From: an uncultured Spirochaetaceae bacterium
GTDB lineage: Bacteria > Spirochaetota > Spirochaetia > Sphaerochaetales > Sphaerochaetaceae
Length of the DNA stretch: 64,000 nt
Direction of reading: 5' to 3'
Assembly (NCBI GenBank): GCA_944389075.1
Contig: CALXLA010000051.1
Span: 1-64,000, forward strand
The notes beneath the pieces were generated by a model. The model did not search any database and was not told the origin of the DNA. It saw only the letters and a program-made list of their open reading frames with translations. Positions 42,583 to 50,285 of the stretch are shown here, piece after piece (position 1 is the stretch's first letter; each line of letters begins with the position of its first letter). The position numbers and the translations under genes were made by a program.

Positions 42583-43769
42583 CTATCCTCCTCAAGATCC
42601 TGTACGCAGTTGTACAGTTCCCAGATTTTGAGAGGACTCCGGCCTTTGGCAAGCCGGAATCTGTATACTTCATTGCTGGAAAACAGCTCTATGGTCTGTT
42701 TTGCATTTATCACCATGGATGAGATTGCAGAGAAAGGAAAACGGAGACCTTTCTCCGGAATGGTTATGCCTTTTCTGTCAGTGATGACTGTGAATGACTT
42801 CGAGAGCACCTTGAACCGATGTCCCTCAAGCTTCATCAGCAGCACGCCATCGTCTTCAGGGAAGACCGGCTTCCCATCATCTTCCGCCTTGCATAGTGCG
42901 TCGATACCATTCCTTTCCCAGAGATGCCATTGGGAAAGATACCTGAATGGTATTTTGCGGCTATTGCATATCCTGTCATAGTCATCAAGCTCTGCAGAAG
43001 CACCGCAGGATGTGCATCTGAATGCATTTCCTTCGGCTTTGATGGCTGAGTATGTTCCGCAGGAAGGGCATCTGTAGAAAAGGCTCTCGATACCTTCTGC
43101 GCGTCTTTTCCCCTTATATGGTATCATTGCGCTTTCCTGCCACTTATCGTTGGAGAATGACAGATTCTCCTGCACGGCCTTTGTGATCTGAGGGAGATCC
43201 ATTGCCTTTATCTCCTCAGATGTGAGCACTCTCTTGACAGATATCGCTATAGGACCTTTCCGTTCATGGTCCGCCCATCTCGGATGTGAGGGGAATCCTC
43301 CTTTGATGTGTATGAACACGACAGGAACCTTGAATATGCGTATCAGTTTCGCAGTTGCCGTCGTTATATCCATCATATCGCCATCCCATGTCCTTGTTCC
43401 TTCAGGGAAGAGACCGACTATCTCGTTCCGCTTCAGTACTTCGGAGATTGACCTTATGGTGCTGTAGTCGCTTCGTCCCTGTGTCTTCGGTATGCTGTGG
43501 ACCCAGTGCTTCAGGAGATAGCCGACGCCCTTCATCTTGAACAGATAGGATCCGGCGACCCAGCTTATATGATATGGATATACTGCGGATATCAGGAAAG
43601 GATCGAGCGTGTGTGCGTGGTTCGCGAAGACGAAGGCTGGTCCCTTTATAGGAAGAACACTGGCAAGTCCTTCTGTCTTCATTCTGTAATGCAGCTTCAG
43701 ATACCTTCCATAAAATGGCACAAGCAGGAATCTTTCGGCCGCAGTCAATGCTGAATGATTATCGCCCAT
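42579..43769 (-). CDS. PlsC-like acyltransferase with zinc-ribbon and C-terminal PH-like region
   Basis: 396 residues. The N-terminal acyltransferase domain shows HTLDPFLIS (H-x4-D, about residue 52) and FPEGTRTWDG. About residues 230-260 hold a zinc ribbon (CPSCGTYSAIK, then CTSCGA). The C-terminal 100 residues are beta-rich and ELFSSNEVYRFRLA-like, resembling a PH-type domain. The combination is unusual: the core should acylate lysophosphatidic acid or a similar acceptor at the membrane, and the ribbon/PH-like part may anchor or regulate it. It starts 6 nt after TGC-TAATCT, so it is the first gene of a unit with GltS. Confidence 0.78.
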   Translation of the reverse strand: MGDNHSALTAAERFLLVPFYGRYLKLHYRMKTEGLASVLPIKGPAFVFANHAHTLDPFLISAVYPYHISWVAGSYLFKMKGVGYLLKHWVHSIPKTQGRSDYSTIRSISEVLKRNEIVGLFPEGTRTWDGDMMDITTATAKLIRIFKVPVVFIHIKGGFPSHPRWADHERKGPIAISVKRVLTSEEIKAMDLPQITKAVQENLSFSNDKWQESAMIPYKGKRRAEGIESLFYRCPSCGTYSAIKAEGNAFRCTSCGASAELDDYDRICNSRKIPFRYLSQWHLWERNGIDALCKAEDDGKPVFPEDDGVLLMKLEGHRFKVLSKSFTVITDRKGITIPEKGLRFPFSAISSMVINAKQTIELFSSNEVYRFRLAKGRSPLKIWELYNCVQDLEEDR

Positions 43770-43784
43770 AAGGACAGATTAGCA
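43770..43784 (-). promoter_or_regulatory. extended -10 promoter abutting the acyltransferase (leaderless type)
   Basis: On the minus strand TGC-TAATCT (43784-43776), 6 nt, ATG 43769. Confidence 0.5.
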
Positions 43785-43836
43785 AAACTCATGGTCATGC
43801 ACAATATACACGACAATCAGGCCTGTTTCTGTATTG

Positions 43837-45210
43837 CTAAATCCTCAGGCCTTCCTTCTCCCTCTTCTGGAGTATCCTGCCAAGGTTCCTGTAGACCACA
43901 ATTGTCCCCACAGTGCAGGAGATGATGTCGGAGATAGGCTCAGAGAAGAATGCCGCATCTGCTGCGAACAGTACCGGAAGTATGATTGATGCGATCATGA
44001 ATGAGATTTTCCTCAGAAGAGAGAGCGGAAGCGATATATGTATCTGCCCGAGTGCTGTCATCATATCGACATTTACGTACTGGAATGAAAGCGGGATTAT
44101 CATGCTTTCGAAGATTATCATGTACTTCACGGACAGTGTCAGGATCTCATTATCCGAAGTGAACAGCATTGCAAAGTATCCGGGGAAAATGAATGTCAGT
44201 GCAGTCATTGCCACTGTATATGATGTTATCAGGATCTGGAGATCCGAGATGCTCTTCCTTACGCGGTCTGTGTATCCTGCGCCATAGTTGTAGCTTACGA
44301 GTCCCTGGCAGCCAGCCGTCATTCCTCCCATAGGATATGTGACAAGTATATGATAGCTCTGGACTATCGTTGAGCAGGTGATGAGGATATCTCCCATCTC
44401 CGGGCCTCCATAGCGTTGGAGCATGGCATTGAGTATTACAAGCAGGAGGCTGTCTGTTGATATGATTATGAAGGATGAGAGCCCGAACTTTATGATCTTG
44501 GTGATCTGTGATGGCATGAAGCCTCTGAATCGGAGCTTTATAGTGGCATCGCTTCCCCTGAGCGCCATGATGGAGACGCACATAGAGGCAAGCTGTGAAA
44601 GCACTGTTGCGATGGCGGCTCCTTTCACACCCATGGAGAATGTGAATATGAAGAGAGGGTCAAGCATTATGTTCAGCACAGCTCCCGTAAGGACAGAAGC
44701 CATGCCTTTTCTGGACATCCCCTGATTGATCACAAAGCTGTTCAGTCCACCTGCAAGAAGCGCGAATGGCGTTCCTAAAAGGTACCAGCCAAGATATTCG
44801 GACGCATAGGGGAGAGTGACAGGTGATGCGCCGAATGCAAGGAGTATCGGATCCCTGAAGAAAAAGAATACGGGAGTGAGCAGGGCCGATGAGATTATCA
44901 GGAGATAGAAGCCCGTGGTTACGATCTTCTCGGCCTTCTCATGGTCTCCATGACCTTCGCTCATTGCCATCAGCGGAGCGCCGCCCATTCCTATGAGGGT
45001 CGCGAATGACGAGATGAATGTCGCGATAGGCGCTGCGACTCCGACACCTGCCAGCGCGATGTCACCATAGCCAGCTATGTGGCCTATGAACATCCTGTCA
45101 ACGATTGCATACAGGACATTGACAGCCTGAGCAAGTGCCGTAGGAAGCGCAAGCGAAAGCACCAGAGTCCAGATTCCGTCTCTGCCGAGGTCATATTTTC
45201 TATGAGACAT
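43837..45210 (-). CDS. MATE-family efflux transporter
   Basis: 457 residues with twelve membrane segments in two halves and the usual leader region (DLGRDGIWTLVLSLALPTALAQ). The family exports cationic drugs or metabolites by Na+ or H+ exchange. The gene stands alone; its ATG is 6 nt after the extended -10 TGATATAAT. The downstream 66 nt to the acyltransferase gene hold no evident gene. It is one of three MATE genes in this window; nothing in the sequence names its substrate. Confidence 0.9.
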   Translation of the reverse strand: MSHRKYDLGRDGIWTLVLSLALPTALAQAVNVLYAIVDRMFIGHIAGYGDIALAGVGVAAPIATFISSFATLIGMGGAPLMAMSEGHGDHEKAEKIVTTGFYLLIISSALLTPVFFFFRDPILLAFGASPVTLPYASEYLGWYLLGTPFALLAGGLNSFVINQGMSRKGMASVLTGAVLNIMLDPLFIFTFSMGVKGAAIATVLSQLASMCVSIMALRGSDATIKLRFRGFMPSQITKIIKFGLSSFIIISTDSLLLVILNAMLQRYGGPEMGDILITCSTIVQSYHILVTYPMGGMTAGCQGLVSYNYGAGYTDRVRKSISDLQILITSYTVAMTALTFIFPGYFAMLFTSDNEILTLSVKYMIIFESMIIPLSFQYVNVDMMTALGQIHISLPLSLLRKISFMIASIILPVLFAADAAFFSEPISDIISCTVGTIVVYRNLGRILQKREKEGLRI

Positions 45211-45225
45211 GGCCCGATTATATCA
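45211..45225 (-). promoter_or_regulatory. perfect extended -10 promoter abutting the second MATE gene (leaderless type)
   Basis: On the minus strand TGA-TATAAT (45225-45217), 6 nt, ATG 45210. It is a full TGnTATAAT. Confidence 0.75.
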
Positions 45226-45250
45226 ACAGAGGCGGTCTTCGATAACTAGG

Positions 45251-45568
45251 TCATGATCGGATGAAGCTGGTATCTATGTTCTCTTCGGGGATGAATTTCT
45301 CTGCTTTCATATGCAGGTCGTATTTCTCCCTCATTTCCGATATCTTTTTCATCATCGGTGAGCTGTGATGTTTGTCGAGCGACTCCTGGTCCTGCCATGC
45401 ATCAATTAGGAGTACAGTATCGGTATCTCCGAGTGGTACGAAATACTGATAGCGTAGATTCCCATCCTCCTTCCTGATCTCATCCGCAATTCCGCTTCTT
45501 TCCATTTCATCGGCAAAGCGCAGCGCGTTACCGTCTTTGCCTGTGTAATAGAGAGTGAATACGATCAT
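45251..45568 (-). CDS. antibiotic biosynthesis monooxygenase (ABM)-fold protein
   Basis: 105 residues of the dimeric alpha/beta ABM fold: IVFTLYYTGKDGNALRFADEM, then EDGNLRYQYFVPLGDTDTVLLIDAWQDQESLDKHHSSPMM. ABM proteins range from quinol monooxygenases to heme-degrading enzymes, and the sequence alone does not decide. The ATG at 45568 lies immediately beside the DUF362 stop, indicating translational coupling. It is the last gene of the TetR/flavodoxin/DUF362/ABM unit, which has a redox flavour. Confidence 0.78.
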   Translation of the reverse strand: MIVFTLYYTGKDGNALRFADEMERSGIADEIRKEDGNLRYQYFVPLGDTDTVLLIDAWQDQESLDKHHSSPMMKKISEMREKYDLHMKAEKFIPEENIDTSFIRS

Positions 45569-45569
45569 A

Positions 45570-46460
45570 TCAGAATTCAATGAGCTCGTATTCTCTGGAA
45601 CCGATTCCGAGTTCCGCGGCAGCTTCTATCGTATGTATGCCATTGCGGCTGTTCACCCTTTCCATGAAGTGTTCCTTTCCGGGATCGTCGGAGGAGAGCA
45701 CGAGATCGATGCATGTCTGATCTACCGCAACAGGGTCGAGAGATGCAAGTATTCCGATATCCTTCATGCAAGGATCTTCCGCGACCATGCAGCAGTCACA
45801 ATCCACGGAGAGGTTCTTCATTACATTGATGAACGCGATCCTGCCTTTGAAATGCTCAGTGACGCTTGATGCGGCATCTGCCATGGCTTCAGGAAATGCA
45901 TTGATGTCAGCATGCATCTTCCATGTATCGAAGCGGTCATCTGTCTTTCCTGCAGAATGGATCAGTGCCTTTCCGGATCTGCTCGCACATCCGATCGAGA
46001 GCTGTTTGAGGGCTCCGCCATATCCTCCCATCGGATGACCCTTGAAGTGGGCAAGGACGAGCATCGAGTCATAGTTGAGTATGTTCTTCCCAAGATGGTT
46101 TTCCTTCAGGACTTTCCCGCCAGGTATCTGCCAGATTACATCCGGGCCTTCCGCATCCATCAGATCGACATCGAAGTACTTGGTCCACTCATGGTCTTCG
46201 ATGAGTTTCCAATGTGACTCTGTATTATCCCTGACGCCACCTGCCGCGTCGCCGTATGCTGTATTGCATTCGACAATCGTGCCATGCACCTTGTCGACCA
46301 TTGGCTTGAAAAAATCAGGAGGGAGATAGTTCTGATTTCCCTTCTCCCCTGAATGCACCTTCACCGCTACTTTTCCAGGAAGCTCTATTCCGAGTTTCGA
46401 ATAAGCCTCTACGATAGCTTCTGGCGTGATCTTCCTTGTGAAATATACTTTTGATTTCAT
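45570..46460 (-). CDS. DUF362-family (iron-sulfur) protein
   Basis: 296 residues. A conserved KVHSGEKGNQNYLPPDF segment and the Cys cluster VDCDCCMVAEDPC (four Cys) fit DUF362 proteins, which are thought to be Fe-S or metal proteins of unknown function, often next to redox enzymes. It contains no extra 4Fe-4S ferredoxin domain. Its ribosome site is an unusual run of ten Gs (minus strand 46475-46466), five bases before ATG 46460. It is followed directly by ABM. Confidence 0.78.
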   Translation of the reverse strand: MKSKVYFTRKITPEAIVEAYSKLGIELPGKVAVKVHSGEKGNQNYLPPDFFKPMVDKVHGTIVECNTAYGDAAGGVRDNTESHWKLIEDHEWTKYFDVDLMDAEGPDVIWQIPGGKVLKENHLGKNILNYDSMLVLAHFKGHPMGGYGGALKQLSIGCASRSGKALIHSAGKTDDRFDTWKMHADINAFPEAMADAASSVTEHFKGRIAFINVMKNLSVDCDCCMVAEDPCMKDIGILASLDPVAVDQTCIDLVLSSDDPGKEHFMERVNSRNGIHTIEAAAELGIGSREYELIEF

Positions 46461-46465
46461 AAATT

Positions 46466-46476
46466 CCCCCCCCCCC
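46466..46476. repeat. 11-bp homopolymer tract (C on plus, G on minus)
   Basis: Eleven Cs. On the minus strand the first G finishes the flavodoxin TAG stop, and the other ten lie just before DUF362's ATG, where they act as the ribosome-binding sequence. Homopolymers of this length are slippage-prone and also a known site of assembly error. Confidence 0.95.
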
Positions 46477-46898
46477 TATATGAGCTTTCCGCTCTCTATA
46501 TCAAGTTCTGGATATTTTTCCTGGAGGTCTCTCACTGCAGGCAGGAGAGGACTTCCTCCAGATGTCGCGAATACTGTTACCTTCTTCCCAAGAGGCCTCG
46601 TCCTTTCGATGAAGGAATTTACTATCCTCGGAGCAACACCCCACCAGATGGGAAATCCAATATATAACTCAGAGAATGATGAGAGATCCGGAAGCGGACC
46701 CGCTATTTCAGGTCTTGCATTCTTATCCCTCATTTCAGCAGAGCTCCTGCTTTTCCTGTCTGTCCAGTCCAGGTCATGTGCGGTATATGGCTTTTCGGCC
46801 TTTATCTCATAACATTCCCCATTGATTTCTATTGCGATACGTTCCGCAGCTTTCCTGGTAGTGCCCGTAGGTGAGAAATATGCAATAAGAGCTGGCAT
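46476..46898 (-). CDS. flavodoxin
   Basis: 140 residues. The FMN phosphate loop is YFSPTGTTRKAAE (residues 7-19), with FPIWWGVAPRIVNSF and FATSGGSPL loops enclosing the flavin. At 140 residues it is shorter than typical (about 155-170), and the C-terminal helix appears to be missing. The start at 46898 follows a GGAGG site. TetR ends 1 nt upstream, so both are in one unit under TetR. The stop codon touches the homopolymer described separately. Confidence 0.82.
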   Translation of the reverse strand: MPALIAYFSPTGTTRKAAERIAIEINGECYEIKAEKPYTAHDLDWTDRKSRSSAEMRDKNARPEIAGPLPDLSSFSELYIGFPIWWGVAPRIVNSFIERTRPLGKKVTVFATSGGSPLLPAVRDLQEKYPELDIESGKLI

Positions 46899-46899
46899 C

Positions 46900-47532
46900 T
46901 TATTCCTCCTTATACTCAGCAAGAAGATCGCATATGCATCTTCCCGCAAGTTTCTTTATCGAGAGGCCAGATGGTGCAATCCCTGCCTTTGCCATAGCAG
47001 ATGACTGCTTTTCGGTAGGATGAGCATAAGGATAGAGCCCATACATGAAAGGGTAGAAGTCATAGATGAACCCTGTGATATCATCATCAGTCATGGCTGG
47101 TATGAACTTGCCGATGCAAGCTCTGAGGGCCTCAATCGATTTCCCATAGCTCATCTTGAAATCTATAAGACGTTCCTCCCTGCTGTTCTCCTCGATATCA
47201 TAGAGGTTCATGCACTGGATCCTCAGCATCAGCTTCCGTTCTTCAAGGGATTCCCCGATTCTGTCTGCAAGCTCCTTTTTCCTCATTGAGCTGTTCTCAA
47301 GAAGCTTCTCAAGTGATGTTGTCCATCGATCGAACTCATCTTTCAGGAGAGCCAGGAAGATTTCTTCCTTCGTCTGGAAATAGTTATAGATGGACGGACG
47401 GGATATGCTGGTCTCCTCGCTTATCCTGCTGATCGTTACTTCATGGAAAGACATCGTCTTATAAAGCTTCCTGCAGGCATTCACGATCTCTTCTGGCCTT
47501 GTCTCTACGATTTTCCTTGATACTCTTGGCAT
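46900..47532 (-). CDS. TetR-family regulator, autoregulated
   Basis: 210 residues. The N-terminal helix-turn-helix is intact: IVNACRKLYKTMSFHEVTISRISEETSISRPSIYNYFQTKEEIF. The C-terminal sensor half ends EQSSAMAKAGIAPSGL-like. The start at 47532 follows a TTGACT/TATTTA promoter; the longer TTG frame at 47559 sits between the -10 and the likely transcription start, so it is rejected. Two TGAC-N5-GTCA sites overlap the promoter, which strongly suggests self-repression and control of the flavodoxin/DUF362/ABM genes. Confidence 0.85.
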   Translation of the reverse strand: MPRVSRKIVETRPEEIVNACRKLYKTMSFHEVTISRISEETSISRPSIYNYFQTKEEIFLALLKDEFDRWTTSLEKLLENSSMRKKELADRIGESLEERKLMLRIQCMNLYDIEENSREERLIDFKMSYGKSIEALRACIGKFIPAMTDDDITGFIYDFYPFMYGLYPYAHPTEKQSSAMAKAGIAPSGLSIKKLAGRCICDLLAEYKEE

Positions 47533-47545
47533 TGCTTTTTTTTTC

Positions 47546-47588
47546 TGACCCTGTGTCAATAAATAACATTATTCTGACGCTAAGTCAA
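47546..47588 (-). promoter_or_regulatory. TetR promoter with two tandem operators
   Basis: TGAC-N5-GTCA at 47546-47558 and again at 47575-47587, each followed by AATAAA, 29 bp apart. The promoter TTGACT (47588-47583), 17-bp spacer, TATTTA (47565-47560) on the minus strand overlaps both: the -35 lies within the upstream site, and the other covers the start of transcription. Confidence 0.75.
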
Positions 47589-47751
47589 TAAAATATCATC
47601 ATATGAATCTGAATACACAGGGAAATAGCTTCGGGATGGTCTGCTGTTTATCACAAATAGGCAAGAAGACTCCATCCTCTGCAGGAAGGAGATGAATTGC
47701 CTGGCGTGCATGATGTATTTCTGATATTAATATGATATGATACAATAAATT

Positions 47752-48030
47752 ATGAATGAATCAGCGCGCATCGGGAAGAACATGGCAATCAAAGAGCACG
47801 GCAAGGAAACCCGTGTCCGTCACGGTTCGATGCGTCCTCTCTGCGTGGAGCTGAAGCTCGACCTGAAATGCCTTAACAAGACCGAACAGGAAAATCTCTG
47901 GCACTATTTCACCCAGTGCCGCTGGCTCTGCAATTACCTCATCTCGCTTGATGCCGATGCTTTCAGGACATTCAGCCTTCAATCTCAACAACTTCATTCC
48001 GCATTATTCTGGATAAAGAACAAGATCTGA
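47752..48030 (+). pseudogene. IS200/IS605 TnpB N-terminal remnant
   Basis: 92 codons. The first 75 residues are of TnpB type: RPLCVELKLDLKCLNKTEQENLWHYFTQCRWLCNYLISLDADAF, matching the N-terminal domain of IS605 OrfB. After about residue 80 the sequence loses similarity and stops at 48030, 4 nt before the HxlR gene's 3' end. About 300 residues, including the RuvC-like and zinc-finger parts, are missing. No TnpA is visible. It is likely the fossil of the element family that also left the tail at the window start. Confidence 0.7.
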
Positions 48031-48034
48031 TGAA

Positions 48035-48364
48035 TCATCTGCCAAATCTGGTCTTGTAGTCTTCTCCCCATTTCCTCATCACATCGAGAATTGGGGAGAG
48101 GCTCTGTCCGAGCTCTGTCAGCGTGTATTCGACTCTGGGAGGCACTTCCGCATATACATGTCTGGTCAGAAGCCCATCTTCCTCCATTGCCCTCAGCTGG
48201 GCAGTGAGTACTTTCTGAGATATGCTCCCGATAGCTTTCCTGAGCTGTCCGAAGCGTTTTGTTCCTCCGAGTAGCTCTCTGAGGATCAGCACTTTCCATT
48301 TATCGCCGATCACAAGGAGTGTTGTCTCAACAGGACATGGCGGGAGTTCTGCATTGTTTATCAT
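48035..48364 (-). CDS. HxlR-family transcriptional regulator
   Basis: 109 residues. The winged helix reads PVETTLLVIGDKWKVLILRELLGGTKRFGQLRKAIGSISQKVLTAQLRAMEEDGLL, the standard HxlR (DUF24) sequence with a Cys (C10) in the N-terminal part, as in thiol- or quinone-sensing members. It is divergent from the gene at 48542, with 177 bp between, and is likely its regulator. The ATG lies 7 nt after TATGCT. Its own promoter TTGACA is 17 bp upstream. Confidence 0.88.
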   Translation of the reverse strand: MINNAELPPCPVETTLLVIGDKWKVLILRELLGGTKRFGQLRKAIGSISQKVLTAQLRAMEEDGLLTRHVYAEVPPRVEYTLTELGQSLSPILDVMRKWGEDYKTRFGR

Positions 48365-48400
48365 AGTCTAAAGCATAGTAGTCTGCTGTATAGTTGTCAA
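48365..48400 (-). promoter_or_regulatory. leaderless-type promoter of the HxlR regulator
   Basis: On the minus strand TTGACA (48400-48395), 17-bp spacer, TATGCT (48377-48372), 7 nt, ATG 48364. Several ACTATA/TAGT-type half-sites in the region suggest HxlR operators. Confidence 0.65.
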
Positions 48401-48471
48401 TGATATTGAAATATTTATTTATAATATAAAATGGTATCTAAAAGTATACTATAGCACAATAAAGTGCTTAC

Positions 48472-48500
48472 TTTACATCAGATACTTTTGATTGTAGATT
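48472..48500 (+). promoter_or_regulatory. promoter of the ochre-interrupted gene
   Basis: TTTACA (48472-48477), 17-bp spacer, TAGATT (48495-48500), with an AAGGAG site before ATG 48542. Inverted AAAAGTAT/ATACTTTT arms at about 48439-48446 and 48482-48489 overlap it and could be the regulator's site. Confidence 0.55.
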
Positions 48501-48541
48501 GTCACCTGTCATCAGAGCTCATGACATAAGGAGTCAGGAAA

Positions 48542-49324
48542 ATGGAAAACAAGACAATAAAGATTCAGAAAGGCGAAGTGACAGTGTATTCGGCAAATGG
48601 AATAAATCTCCATGCATACAGGACAGCAGATCCTATGGATGATGAGGTATTCATCGTAGAGAAGAACGGCAGGGCTGCAGTGATTGAATCGCCTTGCTTC
48701 TTTGAGAATATCCATGAGCTGGAGGAATATATGAAGGATATGGATGCAGAGAGCGTTCTCATATCTTATCATGTGGCAGGAGGTACGTTCCTCAAAGATG
48801 TCAGGAAGTATTCTACTGACAATGCTGCCTCATATTCTGCGGCAGGAGGCGGAAAGACCTTGATTGACAATTTCACCTCTGCATTCGGTTCTGCTTTTGA
48901 TTCTTCTGTGCATAAGGCAACTGATATCATCGGGGAAGACGAGATTGAAATCGCGGGAATCAGATTCATCATAAAGAAGACAGCATAAGCCTTCGATATC
49001 GGGATTCCTGAGATAAATGCAGTATATACGCATATGCTTGGCCATGACTGTCATCCGATCATCGGAGGTAAAGCACATGCGCAGATGATGATTGATGAAC
49101 TCAATGGATATCTTGAGAAGGGCTATGAGCTCGTGCTCTCATCGCACTACACACCGGAAAGTCTTAAGGATGTAAGGACCAAGATCCAGTATCTTGAGAA
49201 TGTGATATCCATTGCTGGAGAGGCATCTGACAAGGAAGACTTCATCACCCGCATGAATAAGGCTTATCCTGATTACAGTGGCAGCAATTATCTTTCGATG
49301 ACGGCTTCTGCCTTCTTTGGCTGA
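48542..49324 (+). pseudogene. MBL-fold-like metallohydrolase gene interrupted by an in-frame TAA
   Basis: The reading frame runs from ATG 48542 to TAA at 48986-48988 (148 residues) and continues in the same frame, without another stop, to 49324 (96 more residues counted from ATG 49034, 111 from just after the stop). The fold looks continuous: DPMDDEVFIVEKNGRAAVIESP at the front and YTHMLGHDCHPIIGGKAHA, a metal-binding-type segment, after the stop. One stop codon therefore splits a 260-codon gene. The simplest account is a nonsense mutation; a basecall error or readthrough is less likely. TAA is neither a selenocysteine nor a pyrrolysine codon. The front part alone lacks most of the putative metal site. 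Confidence 0.65.
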
Positions 49325-49339
49325 TGATATAATCTTCCT
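49325..49339 (+). promoter_or_regulatory. perfect extended -10 promoter abutting a GTG start (leaderless type)
   Basis: TGA-TATAAT (49325-49333), 6 nt, GTG 49340. The ribosome site is missing. Confidence 0.72.
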
Positions 49340-49927
49340 GTGAGTGATAAGACTATAGACTATTACAGCAGGAATTCAGAAGAATATGCAGATGATACAT
49401 TCTCTGCTGATATGAGCGATATCTATGGCAGATTCCTTCCGTACATTCAGGAGAATGGCCGCATCCTTGATCTTGGGTGTGGCTCGGGAAGGGATGCTGC
49501 CTGTTTCTCATCGATGGGTTTTTCAGTGGAAGCTGTCGATGGCACTCCTGAGCTATGTATGATCGCAGAAAAGAATACAGGCCTCAATGTGAGATGCATG
49601 CGCTTTGATGAGCTCGATTATGTAGATGAATTCGATGGTGTCTGGGCATGTGCGTCACTTCTTCATCTTGAAAGAGAAGATCTTCCAGACGTCTTCTGGA
49701 AAATCCGCCGGGCTCTTCGTGAAGGAGGGGTATTCTACTGCTCATTCAAATACGGCACATCATCGTATGAGAGGAATGGAAGATTCTTCACTGACCTTGA
49801 TGAGGAATCATTCATTTCGCTTGCATCAGAGACAGGCTTCAGTCCTCTTGATTTGTTCAGGTCCGGGGATGTCAGAAAAGACAGGTCTGGCGAGCAATGG
49901 CTGAATGCGATATCAAGGAAGGTATGA
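49340..49927 (+). CDS. class I SAM-dependent methyltransferase
   Basis: 195 residues, GTG start. The SAM-binding loop is LDLGCGSGRDAACFSSMGFSVEAVD (motif I and post-I). The rest includes ACASLLHLEREDLPDVFWKIRRALREGGVFYCSFK, the normal end of the fold. The substrate is not indicated. It stands alone downstream of the interrupted gene with an independent TATAAT promoter. Confidence 0.87.
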   Translation: MSDKTIDYYSRNSEEYADDTFSADMSDIYGRFLPYIQENGRILDLGCGSGRDAACFSSMGFSVEAVDGTPELCMIAEKNTGLNVRCMRFDELDYVDEFDGVWACASLLHLEREDLPDVFWKIRRALREGGVFYCSFKYGTSSYERNGRFFTDLDEESFISLASETGFSPLDLFRSGDVRKDRSGEQWLNAISRKV

Positions 49928-50144
49928 GAGAAGTCTTAAATGTAATCAGTTTGATTCCATAGATTTGTTTTGGAGCTAATCGGATTTCCTGTAATATTTA
50001 TCTGAAGTGGGCCGCTTTTAATTAAGTATTTATTTAATAAAAATTTATATACAACCATTATTGTATTTGGATAATATTTTTATCTTATAAATATATCCAA
50101 TAACGGATTGTTATATTTGCAATATAATTGAAAAGATATTCTTG
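49928..50144. other. AT-rich intergenic region without recognised gene
   Basis: About 220 nt with very high A+T, especially 50030-50130. It contains no convincing ORF. It includes partial inverted repeats such as ATTTGGATA/ATATCCAAT. It precedes the thiamin operon promoter. Confidence 0.6.
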
Positions 50145-50172
50145 TTGTCATTCCCTTTGCATCGTGTAAAAT
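50145..50172 (+). promoter_or_regulatory. promoter of the thiamin operon
   Basis: TTGTCA (50145-50150), 16-bp spacer, TAAAAT (50167-50172). Transcription would begin about 50179, just before the riboswitch helix P1. Confidence 0.6.
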
Positions 50173-50180
50173 ATTCATGC

Positions 50181-50274
50181 ATGCAGGGGAGCTCATGCAG
50201 AGCTGAGAAGGTTAGAACCTGACCCTTGGAACCTGTTGGTTAATACCAGCGTAGGGAGCATCGTTCCTCTGCAT
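50181..50274 (+). ncRNA. TPP (THI element) riboswitch
   Basis: The conserved core is present: CTGAGA at 50203-50208, ACCC and GAACCTG, then TAATACCAGCGTAGGGA (50241-50257). P1 is closed by ATGCAGGGGA (50181-50190) with TCCTCTGCAT (50265-50274). The thiD ribosome site (AAGGAGG) lies immediately after P1 and no terminator hairpin is obvious, so control is more likely at translation initiation, with TPP repressing. Confidence 0.95.
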
Positions 50275-50285
50275 CAAGGAGGAAT

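Noticed and set aside
47994-48299. A second minus-strand frame overlapping the HxlR gene
   Set aside because: It is out of frame with the clear HxlR sequence.
48986-48988. Recoding of the stop as selenocysteine or pyrrolysine
   Set aside because: The codon is TAA, not TGA or TAG, and no insertion element is evident.
49928-50144. AT-rich stretch as a replication origin
   Set aside because: No DnaA-box cluster or dnaA/parAB genes are near; A+T richness alone is insufficient.
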